DNA from: Dasysyrphus tricinctus
Lineage: Eukaryota; Arthropoda; Insecta; Diptera; Syrphidae
Length of the DNA stretch: 64,000 nt
Direction of reading: 5' to 3'
Assembly (NCBI GenBank): GCA_963921185.1
Contig: OY992533.1
Location: 103,889,490-103,953,489, forward strand
The notes below the pieces were generated by a model that searched no databases, was not told where the DNA came from, and saw only the letters and a list, made by a program, of their open reading frames with translations. Of the stretch, positions 27,525 through 40,204 are shown in pieces (position 1 is the stretch's first letter; each line of letters opens with the position of its first letter). The position numbers and the translations under genes are program-made.

Positions 27525-29673
27525 ATATCGTCCCCCTTATGCCAGAAACATGAATGTGCAAAAATGAAAATGTTGGGAAATCATGTTTGAATGTTTATTG
27601 CTCTCGTAAAATTAGTAAGTTTGGTTTATGAAAAAAATATTTATTTGTAAATTACTTTCTCATTTATCTTGTTAAGCTGATATATTTTTTATGTTGACAC
27701 CACTTCCCTTCCCCGACATTTGGCACATTCATCTTTCTGGCACAAACAAAAATAAAAAAATTATCTCATTCATCTTTAAATAAGAATGACTTTCCTATAA
27801 AGAGAAATTAAAAAAAGCATACTAAGTTCAATAAACATATGCATATACAAATGTATGTTTATTTAACAATAAATGATAAGCATAATTATTTACTAATCAC
27901 TTAGTTCCCGTTTTCAGAATCAGAATCGAAAAATCAAAGATTTTTAATTATTTTTCTTAATAGCGCATAATTTTAACATAACATACATAAACAAAGTAAA
28001 GTAGTTTAAGGCCTTCAAATTACATGTTAAAAAAGACATATTATTTGAAAACTGACAGAGATATAGCCATTCAAACTTTACCATTTCTTATCATTTTTCG
28101 CACTTTTTGCCCGAAAACCTATTTTTGGTACCACATGAGAAATTTAACATTCCTTGCACCTAGAACCAAATCTTATATTAATCGGACCAGCCGTTCTGTC
28201 TAAAGGTCAGAAAGCATTTAAAAACTGCGGAAAAACTAAATTGCGAACTTACATACGAATGCGAAACTTGCCATATTATACAAAAAAAGGGGCTTTCGGG
28301 CCAAAATTGTGAAAAATTATAAGAAATAGTTAAGTTTGAATGGGCATATCTGTCAATTTGTAACAAAGCTTGTAACAAAAATTACTTTTTGAACATGTCT
28401 TATTAAAGTCCTTAGTCTCTTCTTTATTTAGTCTATGTATGGCTTCAAAAAAGTTATGCACAATTTATTAAAAAAGTTAGAAATCTTTTATTTTTTTTTA
28501 TTTTTGGTAGGTACGTTTTTGTTTACTTTTCCTGCTTATATTGTATTATACATTTTTTTAAACTATCCATTTCAATAGAAAATCTAATTTTGCTTGGTTT
28601 GCGAGCTATACCAAAAATAATGAAAAGTGCTTATGGGCCAAACAAACATATTCAATAATATAAAACCTTGCACGTTTCTGGTCAACTCAATGGGCTAATA
28701 CTGCTGTGTGTGAACTTCAAAAGGCTCAGGAGAGTTACGTGCCCTTGTTATAATTTGCGCCCATCCTTCAGGGACGTACACGGGAACATTTTTTGAGTTT
28801 TTTTTTCCAAATTTCGAATGAATGAAATCACATTCCATCTCTGTGTCACCAGTTTCAAAATATTTGTGATCAATTGTTTTGATCGTGGGATGATTTTGGC
28901 AGAGACATTGCGACAAAAGTTTTGTTTTTTGATCACTAGTGTGAGACACAGTACACAAATCTAAGGTATTATACTGCGCAGGTTGTCAGTCGAAAATAAA
29001 AAAATGGCTGTGAGTGTGAGGAAGAAAACACACGTAAGAACAACAACAAATTAAAATTAAAATTGTCAGAAATAAAAATGGCTGGGACTGTGCTGACTTA
29101 AATACACGTAAAAACAACAACAAATACTGACATTTGACACAAATTTTGATATATGCGCAGAAGAAACAAAAATCAAAACTCTAATGATATTACCTTTAAT
29201 ATGTGTACTGTGAGTGTGAGACACTTCGCCATACACATAACACCGACCGATGCACCGACACCAGAAAATCTCAGAATTTTGATTTTTTGCACACAGGTGT
29301 GCACACCACACAAGTGTGGTGTCTATTGGTCGCTTTAGTAACTATGAGCACGAATGTGAGTTTCTTACATCTGAAGTAACTTTTCTAGCAAATACAGTTA
29401 TTCCAAATCCAAGAATGTGGCACATTCATGGTGTTTGTGCTGATAATTCCTATCAGTTGGGAGCCAGAAACATGAATGTGCCACATTCGTGTTTCTGGCT
29501 CAACTTGATGAGACTGAAATCTACATTCATGTAATTGACATTTTTAAATACTGTGGTTTCCTTGTATGCATGTTTTGGTGTAACATAGATTACCCAAAGG
29601 TTAATCAACCCACATCATTAACTCAAAATCGGCAAATTTGCACATTCATGGTTCTGGCATAGGGGGACGATAT
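27525..29673. mobile_element. DNA transposon of about 2.1 kb with TIRs of about 38 bp
   Basis: The left end atatcgtccccctt followed by atgccagaaacatgaatgtg is matched by the reverse complement of the right end (cacattcatggttctggcat then agggggacgatat), with only a few differences over about 38 bp. The flanking ATAT could be part of the TIR or a 4-bp target duplication. A partial internal copy of the TIR word (ccagaaacatgaatgtg) lies near 29,465. Inside are one minus-strand ORF remnant (28,695-28,958) and a tandem pair of units of about 80 bp near 28,985-29,140. The superfamily is not assigned. Confidence 0.7.
28695..28958 (-). pseudogene. Fragment of a transposon-encoded protein (C-terminal end)
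   Basis: An 87-codon minus-strand ORF inside the TIR-bounded element. The core reads HKYFETGDTEMECDFIHSKF, followed by VPVYVPEGWAQIITRAR. From memory this resembles the end of a protein family recurrent in insect genomes, where an H-F-x-x-S-G-H-x-x-M-x-x-D stretch is followed by a YxPxxW block and a nearby SDNCxGQN motif. That family is generally multi-copy and looks transposon-derived. Here the usual GH is GD, and the upstream part is missing or too decayed to read. Codons upstream of the methionine were not resolved. Confidence 0.45.
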
Positions 29674-29679
29674 TATTTG

Positions 29680-31970
29680 AAAAAAATTAGAATCAAAAAT
29701 ACCAGAGGAGCTACGGTTTAGTTATTTAATGGTTATTTTTTATATTTTATAGAAGACCGTTCTAATTTAAACAGTCAAAATCATAGAAGTCGTTTCCAAT
29801 AAAAATTATATTTTCTTAATCGTTTTTTATTTGTGTGGAAGGTACCGTTGGTTTTGAATAAAAGAAAAATATTTCTAACCAAGTTTCAAGAAAATCAACT
29901 GGGTTGTTTTCGAAACATTGAGTTTTCAAAAAAAAAAATTGAAATAGTTTTCAAAAATCCAATACATATACGTACTTCCTTTTTGACATTTTAGTATGCT
30001 AAATACCACTTTACCTTTTTGGAAGCCTCGAAATCGAAAATACAAAATGGGTTCTTTATAAGGTACCATTTAAAACCATTTTTGGAAAAAATGTGCTACA
30101 GTCTAAAGATAGATAAGTTATTTACAATAGAATAATATTTTTTGAAATATTTGCAAGTATCTTGGCGCTATTTCAATTTTGCCGAGCGTTGTGTGTGGGA
30201 AATCAAAACTACCATCGTTTTAAATTTGTGTCCTTAACGCACAAGTTCAGCAAGCAAAACTTGTAGTTGGCTTGGAATAGCTCTCAAGAACGTGGACTTT
30301 TTGCTTAAAGACTTCCCAAAACTATGACCAAATTAAAAATAAAATAAAATCGAGATAAATAATAATAATATGTAATTCAAATTAATTTAATTTAGTACTC
30401 GTGCCGAAAAAAAGTGCCCTTTATGATATTATAAAGTCTAAATACAGAAATATTCAAAAAAATGTATAATATTTCCATAAATGTATTTATGTTTAATCCT
30501 TAGAGATGTATCATCACTATTTGCTATCTTTGAAATAGTTTTATCACGAGATTTTTTATCCTATTTGCCACAGAATACAAGCTTCATCTTTGTTTTTGCA
30601 GCCTAAATGCAAGGTAGGTTTACCTATAAATTATTCAAAGTGACCAAATTTTAATCAACAATTAGAATTAGCTGCTTACGAGTTTTTCTAGCTAAAAATA
30701 ATCGAGAAAAAGAAATCCAAGGCCTTTTGATGATCTAAGGTTTGCAAGCTTTACGAGTGAGATAGCTTTTGAAGTTGGTTTTCACAAAATAATGAAAATT
30801 TGATTTTCCTTCGGATTTAGATTACAGTAGATAAACCCAGTTTATTAATATATCTCATATTTCCGAAAATTTTTTAAAATGGTAGTAAGCTAAAAAAAAA
30901 TGCACTTTTTGCGTTACGTGCGAGACAGGCAAAATGCCCTTATTTCAACCTTCAAATAATAGATGAAGATTGTTCAATTTGGAAAGTTTTTATTTTCTAA
31001 CAGAATGTTAAAATGCTTTTTGCTTTGATAAAAATGTACTTCAAATCATAAATCATAAAAGCCACATGGGAGCAACAAATTGAATTGTTGTTCGTATTGA
31101 GTTAAAATCCAATGCGAACATGTACATGAAAAAAATCAAATTGTTTAATTAGGGTAGAAAGAGAAGCTTCACAGCTGCATACAAAATTAATCTCGGAAAT
31201 AATGTTTTAAACTTCACATCAGATTAGCATTTTTCGTCAGATCATCTTGAATGTAAATCAGCTCTAAGTGAAGTAAAACAAATTCCCGAATTATTTTCAG
31301 ATTTTTGTTTTCATCCGCAACATTCGTTGTGTTTAATTAAATTGTTTTTTTTTGCATACTAGGTGATTCGCAAAAAATCTGCCAAAAACTCCGAGCATGT
31401 AGATTACAAATAGGCAAGAAAAAAACCCTTGGGATAGGCGTACAATTTCCCCCCACTTGGACAGGAGGGACAGTTTTATAAAAAAAAAATAGAAACAAAT
31501 ATAATAAGAAAACAACGGCAACACTGACAATACTCTTTTGTAGCCTTTTGGAAAGCCAGAATTACATTCTTATGGTTTATTTTCAAATAAAGCTTTGTTT
31601 GATGAATAGTTTTTGCAACAAAGTGTTTCACACTCCACATTTTGAAAAAAAATTCAATTTTGTTTTTTAATATTTTGGAAATACCTAAAAAGAAATCATC
31701 GCAATTGCATTCATATTTTTTTTCGATGCATTATTTTGTAACTAAAGCCCCGGTTGTGGACTGTAGGACTTTTTTTTTTTGAATAGCTTTTACTGAAGCT
31801 TTCGACGCCAATACTTCTATGTTTGCTATCACTCGCACCAAAAATCTGCTCTGGGCTCTTAGTCTATATTTATTTATAGAACTTTATCGAAAAATAGGAA
31901 TGGACTTTTGGGCTTCATTTGTAACTGATTTGGGCCAATCCAAATATAAAAACTCAAAATAGAAATATAT
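29680..31970. other. No gene recognised; fragments of the AT-rich family
   Basis: The first 450 bases contain words of the dispersed family (ggaaggtaccgttggtttt, aaggtaccatttaaaacc). The rest is AT-rich sequence with no motif that I can identify. Confidence 0.4.
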
Positions 31971-31974
31971 ATAA

Positions 31975-32772
31975 AAATGTATAAAAAAGCATTTAAATCG
32001 TTCTTTAAATTGTATAAACAACTAGTAAAGTAGCTTAGCGCTCAAATTCAAGAATGCTATTTTATTACTTGAAAAAATAGGAATATATGCAAAAATATTT
32101 TAAATCGTTGGAGGATTTTTTTCAAGAACTAATTTTTTATGTATAAAATTTTAGCAACAGTTAAAAAGAAATTGGGACAAATATTTTTGGAAATACTAAA
32201 ATCCATTTAAAAACCTAGTTTTAAAAAAGTTTATACACCCTTTTCTGTAATATTGTAGGTATTTCAAAAAAAAATTTATATTTTTTTAAAAATCAAGAAA
32301 CTTAGTTTTTTTAGTTTTGATATATAATATTATTGACATTCTAAAGAAGCTTTTTATGGCAGTTACCGTTAATAATAGTTCTTGGTAATTTTTTTCTACC
32401 AAAATGTATGCCATGCCTACAATAACGCACTGATTTTTTTTATAAAAATCGTTGGAGCCATTTTTGAGATAAATAAGCTTTTCCTTATGAGTTGTATGGC
32501 AAGTACCGTTATTTTTGGAACTAAAAAAAAAATACTTTCAATTTCTCCTCTGGAGAGTTACAGAAAAACCTTTAGTACAAAATTTGAAGAAAATCGCAAC
32601 ATTGGTTTAGGCTCTAGATCTAGATACAAACAATCACACAGACAGGAATTGCGCCACCCACTTTTTCCGTGTTCTCTACCATCGTAATGTCATGTTTGAT
32701 TGTTACCTCAATTTTTTTTTTTGCACGAATCCAAAACTCACCCTATAGTACCTATGTATATCGCAAGTAAGA
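31975..32772 (+). repeat. Sixth, partial copy of the dispersed AT-rich element
   Basis: Follows the same order of landmarks as copies A and C: aaaaagcatttaaatcgttc, cgttggagccatttttgag, ggcaagtaccgttattttt, cctctggagagttac, gccacccactttttccgtg, and the end tatcgcaagtaag. The first 60 or so bases of the family are absent, and the (GACA)n run has shrunk to one or two units. Confidence 0.75.
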
Positions 32773-32956
32773 AAAGGTACTTAAAAAATAAATATAAGCT
32801 TTCTGCCATTTGTAGTTGTAAAGAATATTTTTTATTTCCAACTCCAAGTAATAAATTTTCAAAACAAACAAAAATTCAAATCTTGTGTACCGTTATTTTT
32901 TGTTTAACCTCATTTCTCCCTATGAAAAGCTAGAGCCTTAAAATGGTCAGCTTAAA

Positions 32957-33059
32957 GTGGGCCTTACACCAGTATTACATAATTGCGGTACAATTTGTTT
33001 TCACTCAATATTTGTTTACTGTTTATTAAGCAATAATTATTGCCTGGTGTAAAGCCCAC
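32957..33059. mobile_element. Small MITE, 103 bp
   Basis: The ends gtgggccttacaccag and ctggtgtaaagcccac are inverted complements with one mismatch over 16 bp. The interior is short and AT-rich. There is no coding capacity and no clear target duplication. Confidence 0.65.
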
Positions 33060-35265
33060 ATAAAAGCTATGGTCAAATTCGTAAATGTAAAAGTGCGGCA
33101 TCACTACAAAACTTATGTTCCATTTCTTCTGGCGGGGAAGGTACGATAACTTGGGCGCCGAAAACTTATAATGGATTTCTGTAGGAGGGTCAAATACAAG
33201 CATTTTTATACTATTGGAGGGGGATCTATGTCGCACCGTTGAGGAGGTGGAGGTGATTTTCGAAAAAAAAACGACTTAAATCGAAAAACAAATATTAAAA
33301 AATAACGACAATACTTAAAATGCAAAACAATAACGGTTTTAAAAACCAGACGTTGTCGCGTCAGTTCTTTAATACTACAATTTTAAGTTATCTTTCTTTA
33401 ATACTACAATTAACTTAAATTTCTTGTCAATAGTTTTCAAAAAATTTGCATTCAAACTCAAAATTTTGACAAAAAAAAAATGCAAACAAAATTCTAGGAT
33501 CAATTTTTTTCAAAATTGTGGAATGGAAAACTAAATTTTCTTTTTGTGGTCAATGTTCATATTAATTATGAATCGAACACAACATTTTTTTGTTTGATTA
33601 AATTGAAAATTACTGATACCTACTACATTTCCGGCAAAGCAAGAATATTAAAAATATCTCAAAAAAGGTAATCTCTTCTCCTTATTTAATTTTTTTGAAT
33701 ATAAAAAAAAATTAAATATTAATCGAGATTTATAAAAATTGTTAAAATGTTCGTGTTAAAATAATTTAGAATTAGTCTTATAATTCTTGTACAAAAAACA
33801 ATAATAAGTATATTTTCAAAAATCCGTTCATTATACCTTCATAACACAGTGACAAATAATGAATCTTCCTAAATGACATCAAATTCCAAATCCAAAATAA
33901 ACAACAATATTCTCCAAAGTTCAAATCCAAATCCCATGCCAAAAGGAAATAAATAAAACTCAATTAACTCCTAACAGCCGTTTTCTCACTGAATTAATCG
34001 TAAATTATTTTAAATGTTTAAAACACACATCTTTCCTTTCATATCGTTTGTTTTTTTTTTTGTTCCTACCTTGTTGGTTTTTGGAGGATCGTTTTAAATT
34101 CAAATAAAAAATACATATACATAACACTAAGCCTTCTGATTCTTCCGAATCTGAGCTTGATCTCTGATGGAGCCGGCAATCGACACGACAATCGACCGAA
34201 AAAATTAACAGAAAAGCCCCCAAATAATAACAAATGCGATCAATTTGGACCTGATGGGATACTGGATTTTGGAGGCTTCCAGCGATATTCTTTCTTGGCT
34301 TTTGAATTCAAAATCAGAAGAAAGAAAAAAAAATATATAAAAACAACAACAATACCCATCACTCTATCAGATGGAATTAAGTTGTTTGCTTTGTACGAGA
34401 AGCGCCCGACCCATTGATTTCATTTTCGATTCTCAACAAAACGACTTAAGAACACAAAAAATAAAATAAAAAAAAAAAAACTACAGCGAGAGAATTCCGA
34501 TTCCGATTTAAATGTAAAATATTGCATTCGATGATTTTGATGATGTTTTTCTTTATTTTTTTTTTTGTTTTAATTCAATTTCCATATCCATAAACAAAGA
34601 TGCTTTGAAAAATAAAAGGGAAAAAAAAAGATGCTGTGTCAAGTTGTCTTGTTGGCTTGGAAATTGAAATGTAATGTGAGTGGGTTCACGCGCTTAAACT
34701 GCTGTGGCAGCAACATGTTGTGTCCACTGAAGAAAGTGAGACATGTTTCTTCTTCTTTTTTTTTCTGTTGTTTTTTGGTTCTGATAACACTGAAAGCAGG
34801 TTGATTTAATTATTCTATATCAGATGTTTATGTCGAAAAACGACTAATAGGGTCATTGGGAGTTAGGAATGTATGAAGTTCTGATGATGATACTGAAAAT
34901 TCTTGAGATGCCTTCTTCATAGCTTGTGCTTTGAAGGTAAGACATTCTTTATTCTAGTTTTTGAAGTCTGATAGTTATCGAGTGTGAAGTGATGGTTTGA
35001 ATTGCATAATATTTCCATCAATTAGTTCAATTTAAAAGATTGATAAAAGCTTTTAAGAAAGTGGAGGTAACAATATTACGAGAAACAACAGTTTCAGTGT
35101 CTATTTTCAAGCACTGTCTATGATATTTGGTTGTATGTGCGTGGAGAGAAGAGAAGTAGACATAACTGTGGTTTCTGCTGGATGTATCAAGATGTGGACG
35201 TAGTAAAGAAGTCAAAACTGGAAATCAAATACAGCCCAAGACGTCGAAGGATAAATATCAACTCC
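33060..35265. other. No gene recognised
   Basis: AT-rich sequence with poly-A and poly-T runs and only short ORFs without domains. No tandem array and no clear element ends. Confidence 0.4.
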
Positions 35266-35269
35266 TTGC

Positions 35270-36719
35270 GCAGTATGTTTAAAAACTATACCCATAGGTA
35301 ACGACAAATGAAACGTCTGCAAAGGATGCACCAGCGAGAACTGAAGACAACGAACAGCAGCTATCAGACAGCGGCGAGTGAGCTTCAGTGCATCAACATT
35401 ATAGTCCGGAATCAACACCACAAACACAACCAATTCCAGAAGAGACTGCAGTCAATCCAACCTAGACCTGGCGCCTTAAAGAACCAACAAGAGACTGATC
35501 GGTCAAAAATAACCAATACCTGAGACGATCATCCCAACAATGAAGAAATTTCACGCCCAGCCCATCGTATGATATTATTCCTTGGTGAAGTTGAGGCATC
35601 CATTCCATCCAACAGACACTGACACCCAATGTTTAGCGACTCCAAGGATGTCAGCTGGACCGCATGGGACTTCCAACTTTGTTCTAAAAAGGCTTCTAAG
35701 AACAGTTATGGTGTTTTTAGCCATCAGAAGTGAAAAACTGCAAATATCGTGGCAATTCCAAAAGAAAGGTGAAAGGAACCTAGTGACCAACTAGGCCGAT
35801 ATACCGCCCCCCCCCCCCCAGCAATCTTATCTTGGATGGACTTATACTGTGGAGGCTCAAGAAGTTCTGTGGCGAAAACAACATCTCATCCCGGACACGC
35901 ATTTCGGGTTCCGGGAGAAACATTCCAACCTGCATCCGCTCGTGAAGTTTAATCATGACATCAATCAGGTTATTGTCGGATGATGCATCCTGGGATGTCG
36001 AGAAACCATTCAATTCGAGAACCTTCTCTTCGTTGATGACTCACTTGCATATTACTTACTCATCATTCTCTCCATTAATAGCTGTTCAAGAAGTTGAGGC
36101 TCACATCCGCAAATTATTCCAATTTTACACCAAATAGGGTATCCAATCCAGATCAATTCATCTAAATCAGAGCTTGTCTGTTACAGAAGACCAAGAGGCA
36201 GACGCGATTGTTCAGCTGGAAGCTCTAGAAGTATCACACTAGCAGTCCCAGAAGGAACCAGATTTCCAGCCAAACGCAGTGCCAAGTACCTAGACATCAA
36301 CCCACATTCAGGGAGTGTCCTAAAAAAAACGCGTTTTGCTTTCCACCACCTCTTCCTGTTGATGAAAAAGAGAACTAGGGCTAAGCCAAAGACAAAGGTT
36401 CTAATCTATAAGCAACTACTGAGACCAGTCATCAGTTATAACTTCCCAGTTTGGTTCACCGTCTCTAAAAAAGCTTCTAAGGGGAAGATGTCTTTCTAAA
36501 GAGGTGGAAGATGCAGCGTATGGTACTCATCAGCAAGGAAAATAGACACCCACACTCCCTATCCACATATAGACCTTTCTGTATGCTGGACACGTCGGGA
36601 AATCTGTTGGCGAAGATGCTGAAACCATGACTCACCTCTGCAGTATAGACAGGAGGAGACTTATCCGAAAAGCTACTTACGATCGGAGTGATAGAGGAAG
36701 TAGTTAAGGCCACCCTCAA
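35270..36719 (+). pseudogene. LINE remnant (I/Jockey-like RT), ends at the giant element
   Basis: Plus-strand RT pieces. SAGPHGTSNFVLKRLLRTV near 35,650 is the RT fingers block. RISGSGRNIPTCIRS-like text near 35,895-35,945 overlies a frame reading HFGFREKHSNLHPLVKF-type sequence. LRRFLFVDDSLAYYSSFSPL-like text near 36,020-36,080 is the active-site region (the D-D pair is readable as DDSLAY). RSAKYL near 36,270 is the thumb block. LIYKQLLRPVISYNFPVWF near 36,397-36,455 is the conserved post-RT block. Frames change repeatedly. Homology stops at 36,719, exactly where the CACTG terminus of the giant element begins, which is consistent with that element having inserted into or next to this LINE. 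Confidence 0.75.
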
Positions 36720-36754
36720 CACTGAAAAAATTATTGTACGTAAAATCTATAAAC
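36720..36754 (+). repeat. Left terminal inverted repeat
   Basis: Starts CACTGAAAAAATTATTGTAC and continues GTAAAATC. It pairs with 59,595-59,629 in inverted orientation, with the shared words CACTGAA, GTACGT and AATC. Just inside, CGGCGTTTATAAACCG is itself a short inverted repeat. Confidence 0.75.
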
Positions 36755-38620
36755 GGCGTTTATAAACCGATTATTCGTTGAATCAATGTACGATTCATGT
36801 ATTCAATGTACAAATAATAAAAAATAAAAGCGGGAATTAATAAACGTTGGTTATTCTCGTTTATTAAAATCCAAATTCACGTTTTTATTAACGATTCATT
36901 GATTCTATTAATTTATACATTGTCCCAATGAACTTTGTTAATAGAAAATTGATAACCGTTTATAAAAATCAATAAACGTTCATTATTTTTTATGAACAGT
37001 CGTTCATATTTTTTTTTTTTTTCATTTTTAATTAACGATTCACTGATTCTATTAATGTTCATTAAAAAACAATGAAAACCATTTATAAAAATCAATAAAC
37101 GTTAATAAATTTTTTATGAACATCGTTAATAAAAATCTAGATTTATTTTTTTATTAATCTGTTCATTGTTTTAATGTCGTGTTCATTAAAAAACAATGAA
37201 AACCATTTATAAAAATCAATAAACGTTAATAAATTTTTTATAAACATCGTTAATAAAAATCTGCTTTTATTATTAATTAATCTGTTCATTGTTTTAATGA
37301 CTTGTTCATTAAAAAACAATGAAAACCATTTATAAAAATCAATAAACGTTGATAAATTTTTTATAAACATCGTTAATAAAAATCTACTTTTATTTTTAAT
37401 TAATCTGTTCATTGTTTTAATGACGTGTTCATTAAAAAACAATGAAAACCATTAATAAAAATCAATAAACGTTAATAAATTTTTTATAAACATCGTTAAT
37501 AAAAATCTGCTTTTATTATTAATTAATCTGTTCATTGTTTTAATGACTTGTTCATTAAAAAACAATGAAAACCATTTATAAAAATCAATAAACGTTAATA
37601 AATTTTTTATAAACATCGTTAATAAAAATCTACTTTTATTTTTAATTAATCTGTTCATTGTTTTAATGATGTGTTCATTAAAAAACAATGAAAACCATTA
37701 ATAAAAATCAATAAACGTTAATAAAGTTTTTATAAACATCGTTAATAAAAATCTACTTTTATTTTTAATTAATCTGTTCATTGTTTTAATGACGTGTTCA
37801 TTAAAAAACAATGAAAACCATTAATAAAAATCAATAAACGTTAATAAATTTTTTATAAACATCGTTAATAAAAATCTACTTTTATTTTTAATTAATCTGT
37901 TCATTGTTTTAATGACGTGTTCATTAAAAAACAATGAAAACCATTAATAAAAATCAATAAACGTTAATAAATTTTTTATAAACATCGTTAATAAAAATCT
38001 GCTTTTATTTTTAATTAATCTGTTCATTGTTTTAATGACGTGTTCATTAAAAAACAATGAAAACCATTTATAAAAATCAATAAACGTTAATAAATTTTTT
38101 ATAAACATCGTTAATAAAAATCTGCTTTTATTTTTAATTAATCTGTGCATTGTTTTAATGACGTGTTCATTAAAAAACAATGAAAACTATTAATAAAAAT
38201 CAATAAACGTTAATAAATTTTTTATAAACATCGTTAATAAAAATCTGCTTTTATTTTTAATTAATCTGTTCATTGTTTTAATGACGTGTTCATTAAAAAA
38301 CAATGAAAACCATTTATAAAAATCAATAAACGTTAATAAATTTTTTATAAACATCGTTAATAAAAATCTGCTTTTATTTTTAATTAATCTGTGCATTGTT
38401 TTAATGACGTGTTCATTAAAAAACAATGAAAACCATTTATAAAAATCAATAAACGTTAGTAAATTTTTTATAAACATCGTTAATAAAAATCTGCTTTTAT
38501 TTTTAATTAATCTGTTCATTGTTTTAATGACGTGTTCATTAAAAAACAATGAAAACCATTTATAAAAATCAATAAACGTTAATAAATTTTTTATGAACAT
38601 CCTTAATAAAAATCTGAAAT
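36755..38620. repeat. Left subterminal region with 123-bp tandem array
   Basis: The first 300 bases hold irregular inverted words (CATTGTCCCAATG, AATAAACGTT, TTCATTGATTC). From about 37,063 to 38,600 there are about 13 copies of a unit of about 123 bp. Each has TTCATTAAAAAACAATGAA (arms TTCATT/AATGAA), AATCAATAAACGTTAATAAA and TAAACATCGTTAATAAA. Copies are nearly identical and differ at a few fixed positions (ctgc/ctac, ttca/tgca, cattta/cattaa). Because 123 is a multiple of 3, minus-strand ORFs run through it by chance. Confidence 0.95.
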
Positions 38621-39714
38621 TCGCATTTCAGACATGATTAGTTATTTGTTTCTATAGCACTCCAATAACCCCTCTGACGGGAAGTTAATAAAAAATAAGC
38701 ATTACCGAATCCTTAAATATTTCCTGGTATAAATAATATCAACGGGATAGTTGCGATATGTTTTAATCTCTGGGTTACACCACTTTTGCACTCACGGCCT
38801 GGTTTATTAGTTTGTGGCACTTTGTTTCTATATTGCTTGTATAAGTGAATATGGTGACGCTTAAGGCGATAATAGGCCATTTGGCATCAGAACATATTTC
38901 TTATGATTGTTAGTTAATGTTTTATGCTCGTATTTATTAATTAATCTAATATATTATTATCTCTTTTATACTCTCATAATTAAATCCATAAAGGTACAAT
39001 AGGAGTGAAAAAGTCGCCTTTTATACTCTATGCAATATGCTTTAATGCGTAGGATGAATGAAAACGAAAAGCATTTCTATGAGCAAACATGTCGAATTGT
39101 TTACACTTTCCGACCACATATTATCAATTATTTACTTTTCAACTGAATTCAAGTGGCAAACATGCCAAATACATAAAGAGTTAAGCTATGTGCAGATAAT
39201 TAAGTGGATTGTCGGTGTGCTATCGACACTTTATATATAAATGTCAAATGTTTGTCGGTAAGATTTTAATACAAAATGGAATTGATTTAACAATATATTA
39301 CATTCATATTGAAAAAAGTACACACCAAACAATTTCAATTTTAGGTTCCAACATTATATTTTTCCTAAATTACACCTTTAAGCTTCCGTAATGGATACAA
39401 TATTGTGAATTTCTCGCATTTGTCTCTTTTTTCTACTCTTTATGTAAGTAGTTCTTTTTATTTTTCAAATCAGATTTTGATCAGGCAAATGAAATACTTA
39501 CTTATTGATATTATTCCTTTTCTCATACCTATTGTGGGGTGTATCCCTGTTGGTAATTAAATGGCATTTCCTCGAAAATGATTTCAATTTAGTTATTTCC
39601 TTACATCACACAGGTAAATGATGTAAAAACCTTGTTCAATTTAGTACTTTAATTTTTTTTAAAGTGTGATCACTGCAACGCGCAAGTTGTAACTAAAAAA
39701 TGGCGCAAAGTTAA
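38621..39714. other. Unique sequence inside the giant element
   Basis: AT-rich and non-repetitive, with two ORFs of 60 codons lacking any domain. No motif recognised. Confidence 0.4.
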
Positions 39715-39975
39715 CCCTTCGTTAAATTTTTATTAACCATACATTAAAATAATAAACTGTTTATTAAAAATTATGAATGGTTCATTAAATTAATGAATAG
39801 TTTATTAAATTTATGAACAGCATTAATAGAAATGCTCTTTCGTCAAGCTTTATCGTTAATTAATAAGTTAACATATATATTTTAATTAATGGCTATTCAT
39901 TATCCCAATTAACGTTGATTGATTTTAATAAATGTAATTAATTGTCCTAACGTACAGGTTCATTGAAACAATGAA
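39715..39975. repeat. Island of subterminal-type inverted motifs
   Basis: Contains AATAAACTGTTTATTAAAAA, ATGAATGGTTCATTAAATTA, AATGAATAGTTTATTAAATT and CATTGAAACAATG. These are the same TTYATTA/TAATRAA words as the two terminal arrays, but here not in tandem. It may mark the inner limit of the original, unexpanded left subterminal region. Confidence 0.7.
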
Positions 39976-40204
39976 CAGATATTAAATAAAAATATAATTC
40001 TCCGTTATCACTACCTGCGTTTTTTTGCATGTCCATATGGAGTTTGGCGAAAGACCGAAATCGGGACATTTCAACATTTATATACCTTTTGCCTTGGACT
40101 GCCATGAACAATATCAAATGTAACGAGTATACCTTAATTAAGTTTGGAAAAAAAGCAGAGAGGTCGTAAAACGTGTAAATTTCGTAAAAAAAGTTGAAAT
40201 AATA

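Noticed and set aside
35806..35819. Poly-C run as a regulatory element
   Set aside because: A short homopolymer inside a decayed LINE; no structure around it.
37143..38600. Minus-strand ORFs of 60-136 codons with a 41-residue repeat (for example NEHVIKTMNRLIKN)
   Set aside because: They follow from a 123-bp DNA repeat being a multiple of three; several units contain stops, there is no start context or independent domain, and the DNA palindromes explain the conservation better.
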